Source: Nonlabens ulvanivorans
Lineage (GTDB): Bacteria > Bacteroidota > Bacteroidia > Flavobacteriales > Flavobacteriaceae
Reading direction: 5' to 3'
Assembly (NCBI RefSeq): GCF_000732625.1
Contig: NZ_JPJI01000026.1
Location: 525,024-589,023, forward strand
Length of the DNA stretch: 64,000 bases
The position numbers and the translations under genes were made by a program. Under the pieces are notes generated by a model that searched no databases, had not been told where the DNA came from, and worked only from the letters and a program-made list of their open reading frames with translations. Numbering within the stretch: the first letter of the stretch is position 1; each line of letters begins with the position of its first letter. Below are positions 1-6,821 of this stretch, piece by piece.

Positions 1-58
1 AACACCTTTTGCTTCTAGTAGATATTCTGTATTCTTTCTTTCTAGGGTTATTTTCATG
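1..58 (-). CDS. N-terminal fragment of a protein cut by the window edge
   Basis: An ATG on the minus strand at 58 opens a frame that stays open to the window edge and reads MKITLERKNTEYLLEAKGV. The start resembles flavobacterial OsmC-family peroxiredoxin-like proteins, but 19 residues are too few to be sure. It lies just downstream of the lipoprotein gene on the same strand, 30 bases away, so it may belong to the same transcript. Confidence 0.35.
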
Positions 59-88
59 CTTTCTAGCTATAATTTTAATTAAAAAAAC

Positions 89-481
89 TTATTTAACTCT
101 AACTTTAGGTCGGTAATAAGATATCGTTTCAGAATTTCCCCAATTGATTTTTAATTCTTTATAAGTTTGAAATAGGAGTTTGCCAGAATAAACTTTCGAA
201 TTTCTGAAATAGAAAATACTATCCATTTTCAAAACATATTTTTGATTCTCATTTTTAGTAAAGTTATTTTCCTTATTTAATCTATAACCATCTTTATAAA
301 TAACATAGCTCTTGTCCGATGGATAATTGATAAGCCATTTTCCTTGAACCGCATTTTCATTAAATGTAAACAAAGTATCACCAGGTTTTAATACATAACT
401 TGGTGATTGAACATAGGTGTAATTCCTATGCGCGCATGAAAGAACAACAATCAGTACGAATAAAACTAGAAATCGCTTCAT
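89..481 (-). CDS. Small predicted lipoprotein, function unknown
   Basis: A 130-residue protein with a short hydrophobic N-terminus ending in the lipobox LSCA (Cys at about residue 16), so a lipoprotein is expected. The mature part is Lys/Tyr/Asn-rich with no domain I recognise. Its start codon lies two bases after the stop of the E1 dehydrogenase gene, so it is probably co-transcribed with it. It looks more AT-rich than its catabolic neighbours. Whether it has any role in phenylacetate or branched-chain metabolism cannot be told from sequence. Confidence 0.75.
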   Translation of the reverse strand: MKRFLVLFVLIVVLSCAHRNYTYVQSPSYVLKPGDTLFTFNENAVQGKWLINYPSDKSYVIYKDGYRLNKENNFTKNENQKYVLKMDSIFYFRNSKVYSGKLLFQTYKELKINWGNSETISYYRPKVRVK

Positions 482-483
482 AA

Positions 484-2562
484 CTAATAAAACAATATTT
501 CCTTAATCTTAGTTTTTACTTTCTCTGTACTAGGAATCATCGTTTCCTCAAGAACAGAATTTAATGGTATCGCTGGCATATTTTCAGATCCTATGACCAT
601 TACCGGAGCGTCGATGTATTTAAAACATTCTTCTTGAATGCGACCTTGTAAAGCACGTGAGAAACTATTATCACTAGGTTCTTCAGTAACGACTAGACAT
701 TTACCACATTTTTTCACACTTGTAAAAACCGTCTCATAATCTAGTGGATGCAGCGTTCTTAAATCCACTACTTCTACTCTATCTTGTAATCCTAATTCTT
801 CAGTTGCATTCATTGCCCAGTGCACGCCCATTCCATAAGTAATAATACTCAAGGTTTCTTCTTCTTCTTTTTTCCAGATTTCTTGAAGCACCCATGCTTT
901 TCCAAACGGCAACACATAGTCCTCACTAGGTTCTACACTTGTAGCGCCTTTAGTTCCTTTTACCTTAGACCAGTACAAGCCTTTATGTTCAAAAATCACC
1001 ACCGGATTAGGATCATAATAAGCAGCTTTCATCAATCCTTTTAAATCGGCACCATTTGATGGATAAGCGATTTTTAAACCTCTTATATTAGAAACTACAC
1101 TTTCCATAGAACTAGAATGGTAAGGCCCACCAGAACCGTAAGCTCCTATCGGCACTCTCAAGACCATAGAAACCGGCCATTTTCCATTACTTAAGTAATT
1201 AGATCGAGAAACCTCTGTAAACAATTGATTTAGTCCAGGCCAGATATAATCTGCAAATTGCACCTCTACGATAGGTTTCAAACCTGCAGCACTCATTCCT
1301 ACCGTACTACCTACTATAAATGCTTCTTGAATAGGCGTGTTGAAAACTCTATTATCGCCAAATTTTTGCGCCAGTGTCGCCGCTTCCCTAAAAACACCAC
1401 CTAATCTACCACCTACATCTTGCCCGTATAACAAGCATTCTGGATGTTTTTTCATTAATTCTTCAATGGCAAATAGTGCACAATCTACCATCACGACTTT
1501 ATCAGCACCTTCTGGAGAGCGCTCTCCTTTTTCTTCTGTTATCGGTGTTGGTGCAAAATCGTGTGTGTATAAATCTGATGACTCAGGATCGGGCATTTTC
1601 ATTGCTTGCTCTAGAGCTTTTTTAGATTCCGCTTTCGCGAAAGCGTCATAACCATCCACATCTTGCTCACTAAATCCATTATCGAGCAATAACTGTCTCA
1701 TACGCGGATATGGATCTCGAGTTCTCGCCTCTTCTAAATCATCGCGATAAAACTCCATTCTTACACCACTGGTGTGGTGATTTAATAATGGTACTTTAGC
1801 GTGAACCAAAAACGGTCTGCGCTCTGTTCTTATTTTTTCAATCACCTCGTTTAAGGTGTTGTAACTTTCTTCAAAATCAGTCCCGTCGATAGAAATAGCT
1901 TCTATACCGTGGAATCCTGCAGCATATTCGGCAGCATTTTGCGCACGAGTCTCTGCAGCATTTGCGCTGATATCCCAACCGTTATCTTGCACTAGATATA
2001 AAATAGGCAATTGCTTTAAAGCTGCCATTTGAAAAGCCTCAGCAATTTCTCCTTCTGTGACTGATGCGTCACCTAGAGAACAAACTACAATGGAATCAGA
2101 ACTTGAACTTGAACTCGAACTTGAATCAATAGCAGCTCTTTGTTCTTCTGTTAAACTCTCGCGATAATGAAAACCTAACGCCACACCAGTAGCAGGAATA
2201 GCCTGCATTCCTGTAGCACTAGATTGATGTGGGATTTTAGGCTTATCAATATCATTCAACGATGGATGTGAGTAGTAGGTACGTCCACCAGAGAAAGGAT
2301 CATCTTTTTTGGCGAGTAACTGCAACATTAAATCATAAGGTTTCATCCCTATAGAAAGTAACATCGCGTCATCACGGTAATATGGAAAAGCATAATCTTG
2401 TGGTAACAACTGCATTCCTAGCGCAGTCTGAATCACCTCATGACCACGACTGGTGGCATGCACATACTTAGAAACTGTTTTAAAGTTCTCTTCGTAGAGT
2501 TCTGCCATTGCTTTGGCAGTGGTTAGGTTTTTATATCCGAATTCTAAAATTGACTTTTCCAA
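484..2562 (-). CDS. 2-oxoacid dehydrogenase E1, alpha and beta domains fused
   Basis: A 692-residue thiamine-diphosphate enzyme of the branched-chain 2-oxoacid dehydrogenase type, with the E1-alpha part (about 1-325) and E1-beta part (about 355-692) on one chain. The ThDP site GDASVTEGE...N spans residues 164-194, and the beta half shows YGQDVGG, PIQEAF and a VGSTVGMSAAG segment. It would decarboxylate a branched-chain oxoacid and pass the acyl group to the E2 encoded just upstream. Two oddities: a run of nine serines (147-155) directly before the ThDP motif, coded by a hexamer repeat, and an AFAKA segment (307-311) coded by the genome-wide palindrome and lying between the alpha and beta parts. 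The precise substrate is not fixed by sequence. Confidence 0.9.
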   Translation of the reverse strand: MEKSILEFGYKNLTTAKAMAELYEENFKTVSKYVHATSRGHEVIQTALGMQLLPQDYAFPYYRDDAMLLSIGMKPYDLMLQLLAKKDDPFSGGRTYYSHPSLNDIDKPKIPHQSSATGMQAIPATGVALGFHYRESLTEEQRAAIDSSSSSSSSSDSIVVCSLGDASVTEGEIAEAFQMAALKQLPILYLVQDNGWDISANAAETRAQNAAEYAAGFHGIEAISIDGTDFEESYNTLNEVIEKIRTERRPFLVHAKVPLLNHHTSGVRMEFYRDDLEEARTRDPYPRMRQLLLDNGFSEQDVDGYDAFAKAESKKALEQAMKMPDPESSDLYTHDFAPTPITEEKGERSPEGADKVVMVDCALFAIEELMKKHPECLLYGQDVGGRLGGVFREAATLAQKFGDNRVFNTPIQEAFIVGSTVGMSAAGLKPIVEVQFADYIWPGLNQLFTEVSRSNYLSNGKWPVSMVLRVPIGAYGSGGPYHSSSMESVVSNIRGLKIAYPSNGADLKGLMKAAYYDPNPVVIFEHKGLYWSKVKGTKGATSVEPSEDYVLPFGKAWVLQEIWKKEEEETLSIITYGMGVHWAMNATEELGLQDRVEVVDLRTLHPLDYETVFTSVKKCGKCLVVTEEPSDNSFSRALQGRIQEECFKYIDAPVMVIGSENMPAIPLNSVLEETMIPSTEKVKTKIKEILFY
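1630..1645. repeat. Palindrome CGCTTTCGCGAAAGCG, coding copy in E1
   Basis: Perfect 16-bp copy; read in frame as AFAKA (E1 residues 307-311), between the alpha and beta parts. Confidence 0.95.
2094..2133 (-). repeat. TTGAAC-type hexamer tract coding poly-Ser in E1
   Basis: A tandem of six-base units (GAACTT with GAACTC and GAATCA variants) that codes serines 147-155 of E1. It shares the words TTCAAG and TTCGAG with the inverted-repeat arms of the four-helix cassette at 20.8-21.3 kb, but here there is no cassette. Confidence 0.8.
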
Positions 2563-2583
2563 TTTGTTTGTTTTTATGTCAAA

Positions 2584-2661
2584 CCGTTCTAGAACGGCTA
2601 CGCTTAATAATTAACTGAGTAGATTTTTAATTCGTCTTCGACAAGCTCAGACTGACAGATG
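2584..2661. repeat. REP-like spacer between E2 and E1
   Basis: The 105-base gap between E2 and E1 contains the 14-bp palindrome CCGTTCTAGAACGG (2584-2597) and, at about 2634-2660, a segment GTCTTCGACAAGCTCAGACT that resembles a dispersed intergenic element I associate with flavobacterial genomes. No coding potential is seen. Confidence 0.45.
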
Positions 2662-2667
2662 AATTTT

Positions 2668-3981
2668 TTAATAATCCTTTTCAGGAGCAGCTTCCAGATT
2701 CAAAGCCACTTGCTTTAAAAAACTACCTCCTAAAAATCCATCTACTACTCTATGGTCAAATGATAATGATAACATCATCATACTTCTTATCTCAATACTG
2801 TCCACGCCATCTTTGGTCATGACCTCAGCACGTTTTTTAATGATTCCTGTTGCTAGAATAGCTACCTCTGGTTGATTAATAATAGGTGTTCCCATTAATG
2901 AACCAAAAGTTCCCACATTTGATATCGTAAATGTTCCTCCTTTAATATCGTCTCCACCTAATTTATTCTCACGTGCTAGGTTTGCCATGCGGTTCACATC
3001 TGCAGCGATTTCTTGTAGAGATTTTTGGTCGGCATTTTTAACCACAGGAACGATTAAATTACCTGATGGTAATGCCGTCGCCATACCTACATTGATATTT
3101 TCTTTAACAATGATATTGGAACCATCTACACTAGCGTTGATATTAGGATATTCCTTAATCGCTCTCGCTACCGCATCTACAAAAAGTGGTGTAAACGTTA
3201 ATCGCTCATCGTATTTTTCCTGAAAAGGTCCTTTGTTTTTATTACGCCAGTTCACTAAATCTGTAAGATCTGCCTCCACATAAGCAGTCACATGTGGACT
3301 TGTATGTTTAGAATACACCATATGATCTGCAATCATAGAGCGCATGCGGTCCATTTTTATAATGGTTCCAGTTCCTTTATCCAGTTTTAATTGTGGTATA
3401 CGATATGCCGTAGGATCTGGTTCATTATTTACTGCTTGTGCAAATTGAAAAGGTCTTCCTTCATTAATATAATTTACCACGTCACTCTTGCGTAATCTAC
3501 CTTTATGACCAGTTGCTGGTATGCGAGCTAGCTCTTCATAAGATATATGATGCTTGCGCGCCATGCTATCAATTAGCGGACTCACAAAAAGATCCTGATT
3601 AACATAAGAGTTAGAAACAGAAGTGGTTTTTGAAGTTGTCTTTACTGGTTTAGGCTGCTCACTTACAAGCACATCTTTTCTTACAGCTTTATTAGAATCA
3701 GCAGGTTTTGGAGCGGCTACCGTCTTTACAGACCCATCTGACTCTTCAAATTGTGCAAGCACGCTACCTATTTCTACCACATCACCGTTTGCACATAAAT
3801 GCTTAAACATAATACCTGCTGCTGGCGCTGGCACTTCATTATCTACCTTATCAGTACCTACTTCAACAAGGATATCACCTTCTTCAAAAGCTTCTCCTTC
3901 TTGAACTAGCCAGTTAAGTATTGTTCCTTCTGTTATTGATTCTCCCATTTTTGGGAGCAAAAAATCCATAGTCTTTGCCAT
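2668..3981 (-). CDS. Lipoyl-bearing E2 acyltransferase of the 2-oxoacid dehydrogenase complex
   Basis: A 437-residue dihydrolipoamide acyltransferase. It has an N-terminal lipoyl domain (lipoyl lysine K45 in the VGTDKVDNEV context), a peripheral-subunit-binding domain around residues 133-172 (VSPLIDSMARKH...GHKGRLRKSDV), and a C-terminal catalytic domain ending with the HRVVDG active-site motif. I start at the ATG at 3981 (MAKTMDFLLPKMGES) rather than an upstream TTG at 3996, which would lie inside the promoter; an ATG at 3969 is also possible. It is the first gene of an E2-E1-lipoprotein transcription unit and has a copy of the paa operator 17 bases before its start. The E3 partner is probably lpdA at 34.6 kb. 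Confidence 0.9.
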   Translation of the reverse strand: MAKTMDFLLPKMGESITEGTILNWLVQEGEAFEEGDILVEVGTDKVDNEVPAPAAGIMFKHLCANGDVVEIGSVLAQFEESDGSVKTVAAPKPADSNKAVRKDVLVSEQPKPVKTTSKTTSVSNSYVNQDLFVSPLIDSMARKHHISYEELARIPATGHKGRLRKSDVVNYINEGRPFQFAQAVNNEPDPTAYRIPQLKLDKGTGTIIKMDRMRSMIADHMVYSKHTSPHVTAYVEADLTDLVNWRNKNKGPFQEKYDERLTFTPLFVDAVARAIKEYPNINASVDGSNIIVKENINVGMATALPSGNLIVPVVKNADQKSLQEIAADVNRMANLARENKLGGDDIKGGTFTISNVGTFGSLMGTPIINQPEVAILATGIIKKRAEVMTKDGVDSIEIRSMMMLSLSFDHRVVDGFLGGSFLKQVALNLEAAPEKDY

Positions 3982-3997
3982 GGTATAAAAATACAAA

Positions 3998-4013
3998 ACT
4001 AACAGTTGTTAGT
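3998..4013 (-). promoter_or_regulatory. Operator-like inverted repeat before E2, with -7 element
   Basis: ACTAACAGTTGTTAGT: 7-bp arms with a 2-base centre. Minus-strand TAGTTTTG (forward 3994-4001) matches the Bacteroidetes -7 consensus TAnnTTTG and overlaps the repeat, so a bound protein would block the promoter. The same repeat stands before paaZ and paaE. Confidence 0.7.
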
Positions 4014-4035
4014 TGTAAATTTTATGTTGTAATTC

Positions 4036-4051
4036 CGCTTTCGCGAAAGCG
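4036..4051. repeat. Palindrome CGCTTTCGCGAAAGCG, intergenic
   Basis: Perfect copy upstream of E2, 23 bases beyond the operator, preceded by ATTC. Confidence 0.95.
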
Positions 4052-4177
4052 ATAAAAAATCATTTCATTTATGAAATCAACTGAGCTGATAACTAGAAGA
4101 TAAGAGTACAAACCATTTATGATTTATGTTTCTTCTACAACTGAGTGATTCTATTAAAAAAGGCCAGCAAAATTAAA

Positions 4178-4219
4178 CACAAAAAAAAGTGATAATAACG
4201 ACTGGGCTATTATCACTTT
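4178..4219 (-). terminator. Intrinsic terminator-like hairpin
   Basis: Arms AAAGTGATAATA (4186-4197) and TATTATCACTTT (4208-4219) around a 10-base loop; on the minus strand the stem runs into eight Ts. It would end a minus-strand transcript coming from the small ORF at 4274-4372 or from paaY. Confidence 0.55.
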
Positions 4220-4273
4220 CAAGGCTCGATTTTCATAATAGTATACTTTATAGTTTTTTATTAATAAAGCATT

Positions 4274-4372
4274 TTATCTATGAATTGCATAGCTTGCGGA
4301 ACGTGCTATGTCACTTAATTGAACAAATAATTTTCTTGTTGTTGGGACGAATACTTTCAATAAATTTTTCAT
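4274..4372 (-). CDS. Possible 32-residue small protein in the paaY-E2 gap
   Basis: The 535-base gap between E2 and paaY has one plausible short frame on the minus strand, starting MKNLLKVFVPTTRKLFVQ and ending ARSASYAIHR. It is basic and amphipathic and is followed within 60 bases by a good terminator hairpin, which supports a real short transcript. I do not recognise a family, there is no clear ribosome-binding site, and it could equally be a small RNA. The rest of the gap holds the operator, the palindrome and the terminator. Confidence 0.35.
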   Translation of the reverse strand: MKNLLKVFVPTTRKLFVQLSDIARSASYAIHR

Positions 4373-4516
4373 AGTACATAGGTTTTAAATGGTTTGTTTT
4401 ATATACTAATAGGACTTAATCGAAGTAAATAGGTTTAATTAAATACGTGACTGTTTAATACATAGTGTTAAAACCATAAAGGATTAAATCTTTTATATTA
4501 AGCTATCATTTAATGA

Positions 4517-5113
4517 TCAGCTCTTTTTGATTTCCTGTAAGGTCTTATAAAAATCTTCTTGAACTGGTCTATTTTCAGGGATTTCACGCAGCGGCTCTAC
4601 TTCTCTCATAGTTTCATGACAGTCTGCAGGTAATTGTTGGTACAATTTAGTTCCAGCAGTTTTCCAAGCGATCATTTGATCAGAAACCTCTTTGATTTTT
4701 TTGGCTGGATTCCCTACAATTAAAGAACGTGGTTCAAAAACAGCTTCGGCTTTTACAAATGCCATAGCTCCTACTATGCATTCGTCTCCTATAGTCGCAT
4801 CATCCATTATGACACTATTCATACCTATCATGCAGTTGCGACCTAGGTTTGCACCGTGAATAATTGCACCATGACCTACATGAGCACCTTCTCGTAGTGT
4901 AATGCTTTTGCCAGGAAACATATGCACGGTACAATTCTCTTGTACATTAACGCCATCTTCTAGAATTATCTCGCCCCAATCGCCTCGTATTACAGCTGAA
5001 GGTCCAACGTAACAATTCTTACCTATAATCACATTACCAATTACGGTCGCTTGTGGATGCACAAAACTGGACTCGTGAATTACTGGAATGTGGGATTTGA
5101 AAGAGTAGATCAT
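4517..5113 (-). CDS. paaY: PaaY-type left-handed beta-helix thioesterase
   Basis: A 198-residue hexapeptide-repeat protein of the gamma-carbonic-anhydrase/PaaY family (repeats such as VIGNVIIGKNCYVGPSAVIR and AHVGHGAIIHGANLGRN, with the metal-site histidines in VHMF, GHGAIIHG). The C-terminal helical tail (AWKTAGTKLYQQL...EDFYKTLQEI) is typical of PaaY rather than CaiE or housekeeping carbonic anhydrases. PaaY is thought to hydrolyse dead-end CoA thioesters in phenylacetate catabolism. It is the last paa gene of the paaZ-paaF unit, separated from paaF by a four-helix cassette whose repeat ends next to its start. Confidence 0.85.
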   Translation of the reverse strand: MIYSFKSHIPVIHESSFVHPQATVIGNVIIGKNCYVGPSAVIRGDWGEIILEDGVNVQENCTVHMFPGKSITLREGAHVGHGAIIHGANLGRNCMIGMNSVIMDDATIGDECIVGAMAFVKAEAVFEPRSLIVGNPAKKIKEVSDQMIAWKTAGTKLYQQLPADCHETMREVEPLREIPENRPVQEDFYKTLQEIKKS

Positions 5114-5159
5114 AGAGCTATGAGTTTTGAGCTATGAGCGGTTAGCTCCTAGCGTTCAA

Positions 5160-5561
5160 TTATTTTGATTTTAATTTACTTCTTAGTCCAGAAATCATTT
5201 TACCTATTTCAGTAAGCACGGCTCGATTATTTTCAAATTCCTCTTTTGAGATATACTTTCTCAGAAATGCTTTAGTATTCCAAGTAACGCATTCATGACT
5301 GCTATCCCAGGCCATTTTTAGGTATCTATTAAAATTAGGATCTGTGCTTCCTGAACCTTCTGATATATTAGCAGCTATTGAATCTGCTGCTCGACAGAAT
5401 TGTGAGGATAAGCGATACATTTCCTTTTTAGGAAATTTATCTACAAGTTGATTAATAGTCTCGCCAAAATCAACAGCTTTTTGGTAAACCTTTAGATTTT
5501 CAAAACTGAAATGATAATTACTTTCAAATTCCATAATTCTAATTTGAATATTTATTGTCAT
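5160..5561 (-). CDS. Four-helix bundle protein (23S-IVP/S23 family)
   Basis: A protein of up to 133 residues with the typical pattern of the 23S rRNA intervening-sequence protein family: ENLKVYQKAVDF, FPKKEMYRLSSQ, RAADSIAANISEG, then NRYLKMAWDSSHE. Family members form pentameric four-helix bundles; relatives are encoded in 23S rRNA intervening sequences, and bAvd proteins help diversity-generating retroelements, but no reverse transcriptase is present here. Translation may start at the second Met (residue 10, MEFESNYHF). It is the only gene in a repeat-bounded cassette between paaF and paaY. Its molecular job is unknown. Confidence 0.85.
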   Translation of the reverse strand: MTINIQIRIMEFESNYHFSFENLKVYQKAVDFGETINQLVDKFPKKEMYRLSSQFCRAADSIAANISEGSGSTDPNFNRYLKMAWDSSHECVTWNTKAFLRKYISKEEFENNRAVLTEIGKMISGLRSKLKSK

Positions 5562-5581
5562 TTTATAAGGATCAACTTATA

Positions 5582-5608
5582 ACTCATAGCTCATAGCTCA
5601 TAGCTCAA
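5582..5608. repeat. Right inverted-repeat arm of cassette 1
   Basis: Three tandem CTCATAG units that end three bases from the paaF stop codon; complementary to the left arm at 5115-5139. Confidence 0.75.
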
Positions 5609-5610
5609 GA

Positions 5611-6363
5611 CTAGCGAAAGCGCTTCAGCGTTTCCTTAGTAAACTCACTCAAAACAAGTCTCCCTGAAATCTTTGCTCTTTCAAAAAGTAATTGATCCCA
5701 ATCTTCACAACCAGACCAGAACATCTTTTTCATTTCTGCCATAGCATCTGGATTATAAGTACAAAGGTTTTCGGCAAATGCTTTTATTCCTGCATCCATC
5801 TCTTCTGTGGATTCATAAACCTCTGCAAAAAGACCGTTATCTTTTGCCCATTGCGGTGTGTAGAATTCGTTTGCGTTGATAGCAATCTGGCTCATTCCTG
5901 TCAATCCAAGTTTGCGCTCTACCGCTGGACCTACTACAAATGGCCCGATTCCTATGTTGAGTTCGCTTAATTTAATACTGGCAAATTTAGTCGCAAAGCA
6001 ATAGTCCGTTGCACTAGCTATACCTACTCCACCACCAACGGTTTTACCTTGTACACGACCTAGTATAAATTTAGGACACTTGCGCATGGCATTAATCACA
6101 TTTGCAAAACCTGAGAAGAATATCTCTCCTGTTTTTGCATCGTTTACCGCAATTAATTCTTTAAAGCTAGCTCCTGCACAAAAAGTACGTTCTCCACCAG
6201 ATTTTAAGATGATCACCTTAGTAGCGTCATCGTTACCAGCATCTGTAATAGCTTGCGCAAGTTGTGCTAGAATATCACCTGGTAGCGAGTTGTGCGCTGG
6301 ATGGAAGAATTCTATGGTTTGTATTTGATTTTCTGTTGTTGTTTTTACGTATGGTGCTGTCAT
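5611..6363 (-). CDS. paaF: Enoyl-CoA hydratase/isomerase, PaaF-like
   Basis: A 250-residue crotonase-fold protein. The oxyanion-hole segments are visible as FCAGASFKELI (about residue 60) and GRVQGKTVGGGVGIASATD (about 100-120). In the paa pathway PaaF hydrates 2,3-dehydroadipyl-CoA and PaaG isomerises the epoxide; this copy and the one at 16.6 kb should share these roles, and which is which is assigned here from context and length only. It follows paaZ and a GIY-YIG cassette. The stop codon touches the repeat of four-helix cassette 1. Confidence 0.75.
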   Translation of the reverse strand: MTAPYVKTTTENQIQTIEFFHPAHNSLPGDILAQLAQAITDAGNDDATKVIILKSGGERTFCAGASFKELIAVNDAKTGEIFFSGFANVINAMRKCPKFILGRVQGKTVGGGVGIASATDYCFATKFASIKLSELNIGIGPFVVGPAVERKLGLTGMSQIAINANEFYTPQWAKDNGLFAEVYESTEEMDAGIKAFAENLCTYNPDAMAEMKKMFWSGCEDWDQLLFERAKISGRLVLSEFTKETLKRFR

Positions 6364-6377
6364 GGTATAATTTTCCG

Positions 6378-6776
6378 CGCAGGCGGAAATCTTTAAATTA
6401 TTATCTCAATCTTTATAAATGTCTAAGTTCCAGCCTTGACTTAAATCAAGCCAGTCCTGGTTTCCTTCTTGAATCAATCGCATCTTCCACGCTCGATTCC
6501 ATTTTTTTAGTTGTTTTTCTCTTTTATGCGCTTCTTCCCAAGTTCCTTTTACTACTTCGTAATAAACTAACCAATCTACATTGTATTTTGACGAGAAAGA
6601 TGTTTTATATTTCTTAGTCTTATGCTCAAAGGTTCTTCTTTTGATATCATCAGTTGCACCTACATAAAGTATTCTATTATTTTTACTAGACATTATGTAA
6701 ACATAGTAGGTTTTCACTGTTATGGATTGTACAATTTAATATTCATTACGATGGTACTAAAAGATTTCCGCCTACG
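6378..6776 (-). mobile_element. GIY-YIG cassette bounded by inverted repeats (paaZ-paaF gap)
   Basis: Arms at 6378-6394 (CGCAGGCGGAAATCTTT) and 6760-6776 (AAAGATTTCCGCCTACG) are inverted copies with one mismatch in 17. The left arm is also half of a local hairpin TTTCCGC-GCAG-GCGGAAA (6372-6389). The only gene between the arms is a GIY-YIG protein. Confidence 0.55.
6406..6717 (-). CDS. Small GIY-YIG nuclease-fold protein
   Basis: A 103-residue single-domain GIY-YIG protein (UPF0213/YhbQ-like). The first motif is YYVYIM (residues 4-9) followed by LYVGAT, the conserved Arg lies in DDIKRRTFEH, and the Glu in EEAHKREKQLKKW, so the catalytic set looks intact. Stand-alone copies are numerous in Flavobacteriia and their function is mostly unknown. 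Here it splits the paaZ-paaF gene pair, in the same orientation, within its own inverted-repeat cassette. This suggests a small nuclease-encoding element rather than a catabolic gene. Confidence 0.88.
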   Translation of the reverse strand: MKTYYVYIMSSKNNRILYVGATDDIKRRTFEHKTKKYKTSFSSKYNVDWLVYYEVVKGTWEEAHKREKQLKKWNRAWKMRLIQEGNQDWLDLSQGWNLDIYKD

Positions 6777-6782
6777 CAGATG

Positions 6783-6821
6783 TTTTGAACAGTTTAACCT
6801 ATCAGGTTAAACTGTTCAAAA
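6783..6821 (-). other. Perfect hairpin across the paaZ stop codon
   Basis: 18-bp perfect arms (6783-6800 and 6804-6821) with a 3-base loop. The proximal arm codes the last residues FEQFNL, the distal arm carries the TAA stop. No T-run follows, so it is not a standard terminator; it may protect or process the paaZ mRNA end. Confidence 0.8.

Larger units (their letters stand above)
5115..5608 (-). mobile_element. Four-helix cassette 1 bounded by inverted repeats (paaF-paaY gap)
   Basis: About 500 bases that fill the gap from the paaF stop to the paaY start. Left arm at 5115-5139 carries GAGCTATGAG units; right arm at 5582-5608 carries the complementary CTCATAGCTC units. The inner match TTGAGCTATGAGC (5127-5139 against 5596-5608) is perfect over 13 bp. 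The single gene inside is a four-helix-bundle protein in the direction of the host transcript. Mobility is inferred, not shown. Confidence 0.55.

Noticed and set aside
4189-4374. Plus-strand frame of 61 codons in the paaY-E2 gap
   Set aside because: It begins inside the terminator hairpin and is antisense to the more plausible short minus-strand frame; composition is Leu/Ile/Phe-rich as expected of AT-rich noncoding DNA.
6783-6821. paaZ hairpin as an intrinsic terminator
   Set aside because: No T-run follows on the minus strand and the stem is AT-rich.
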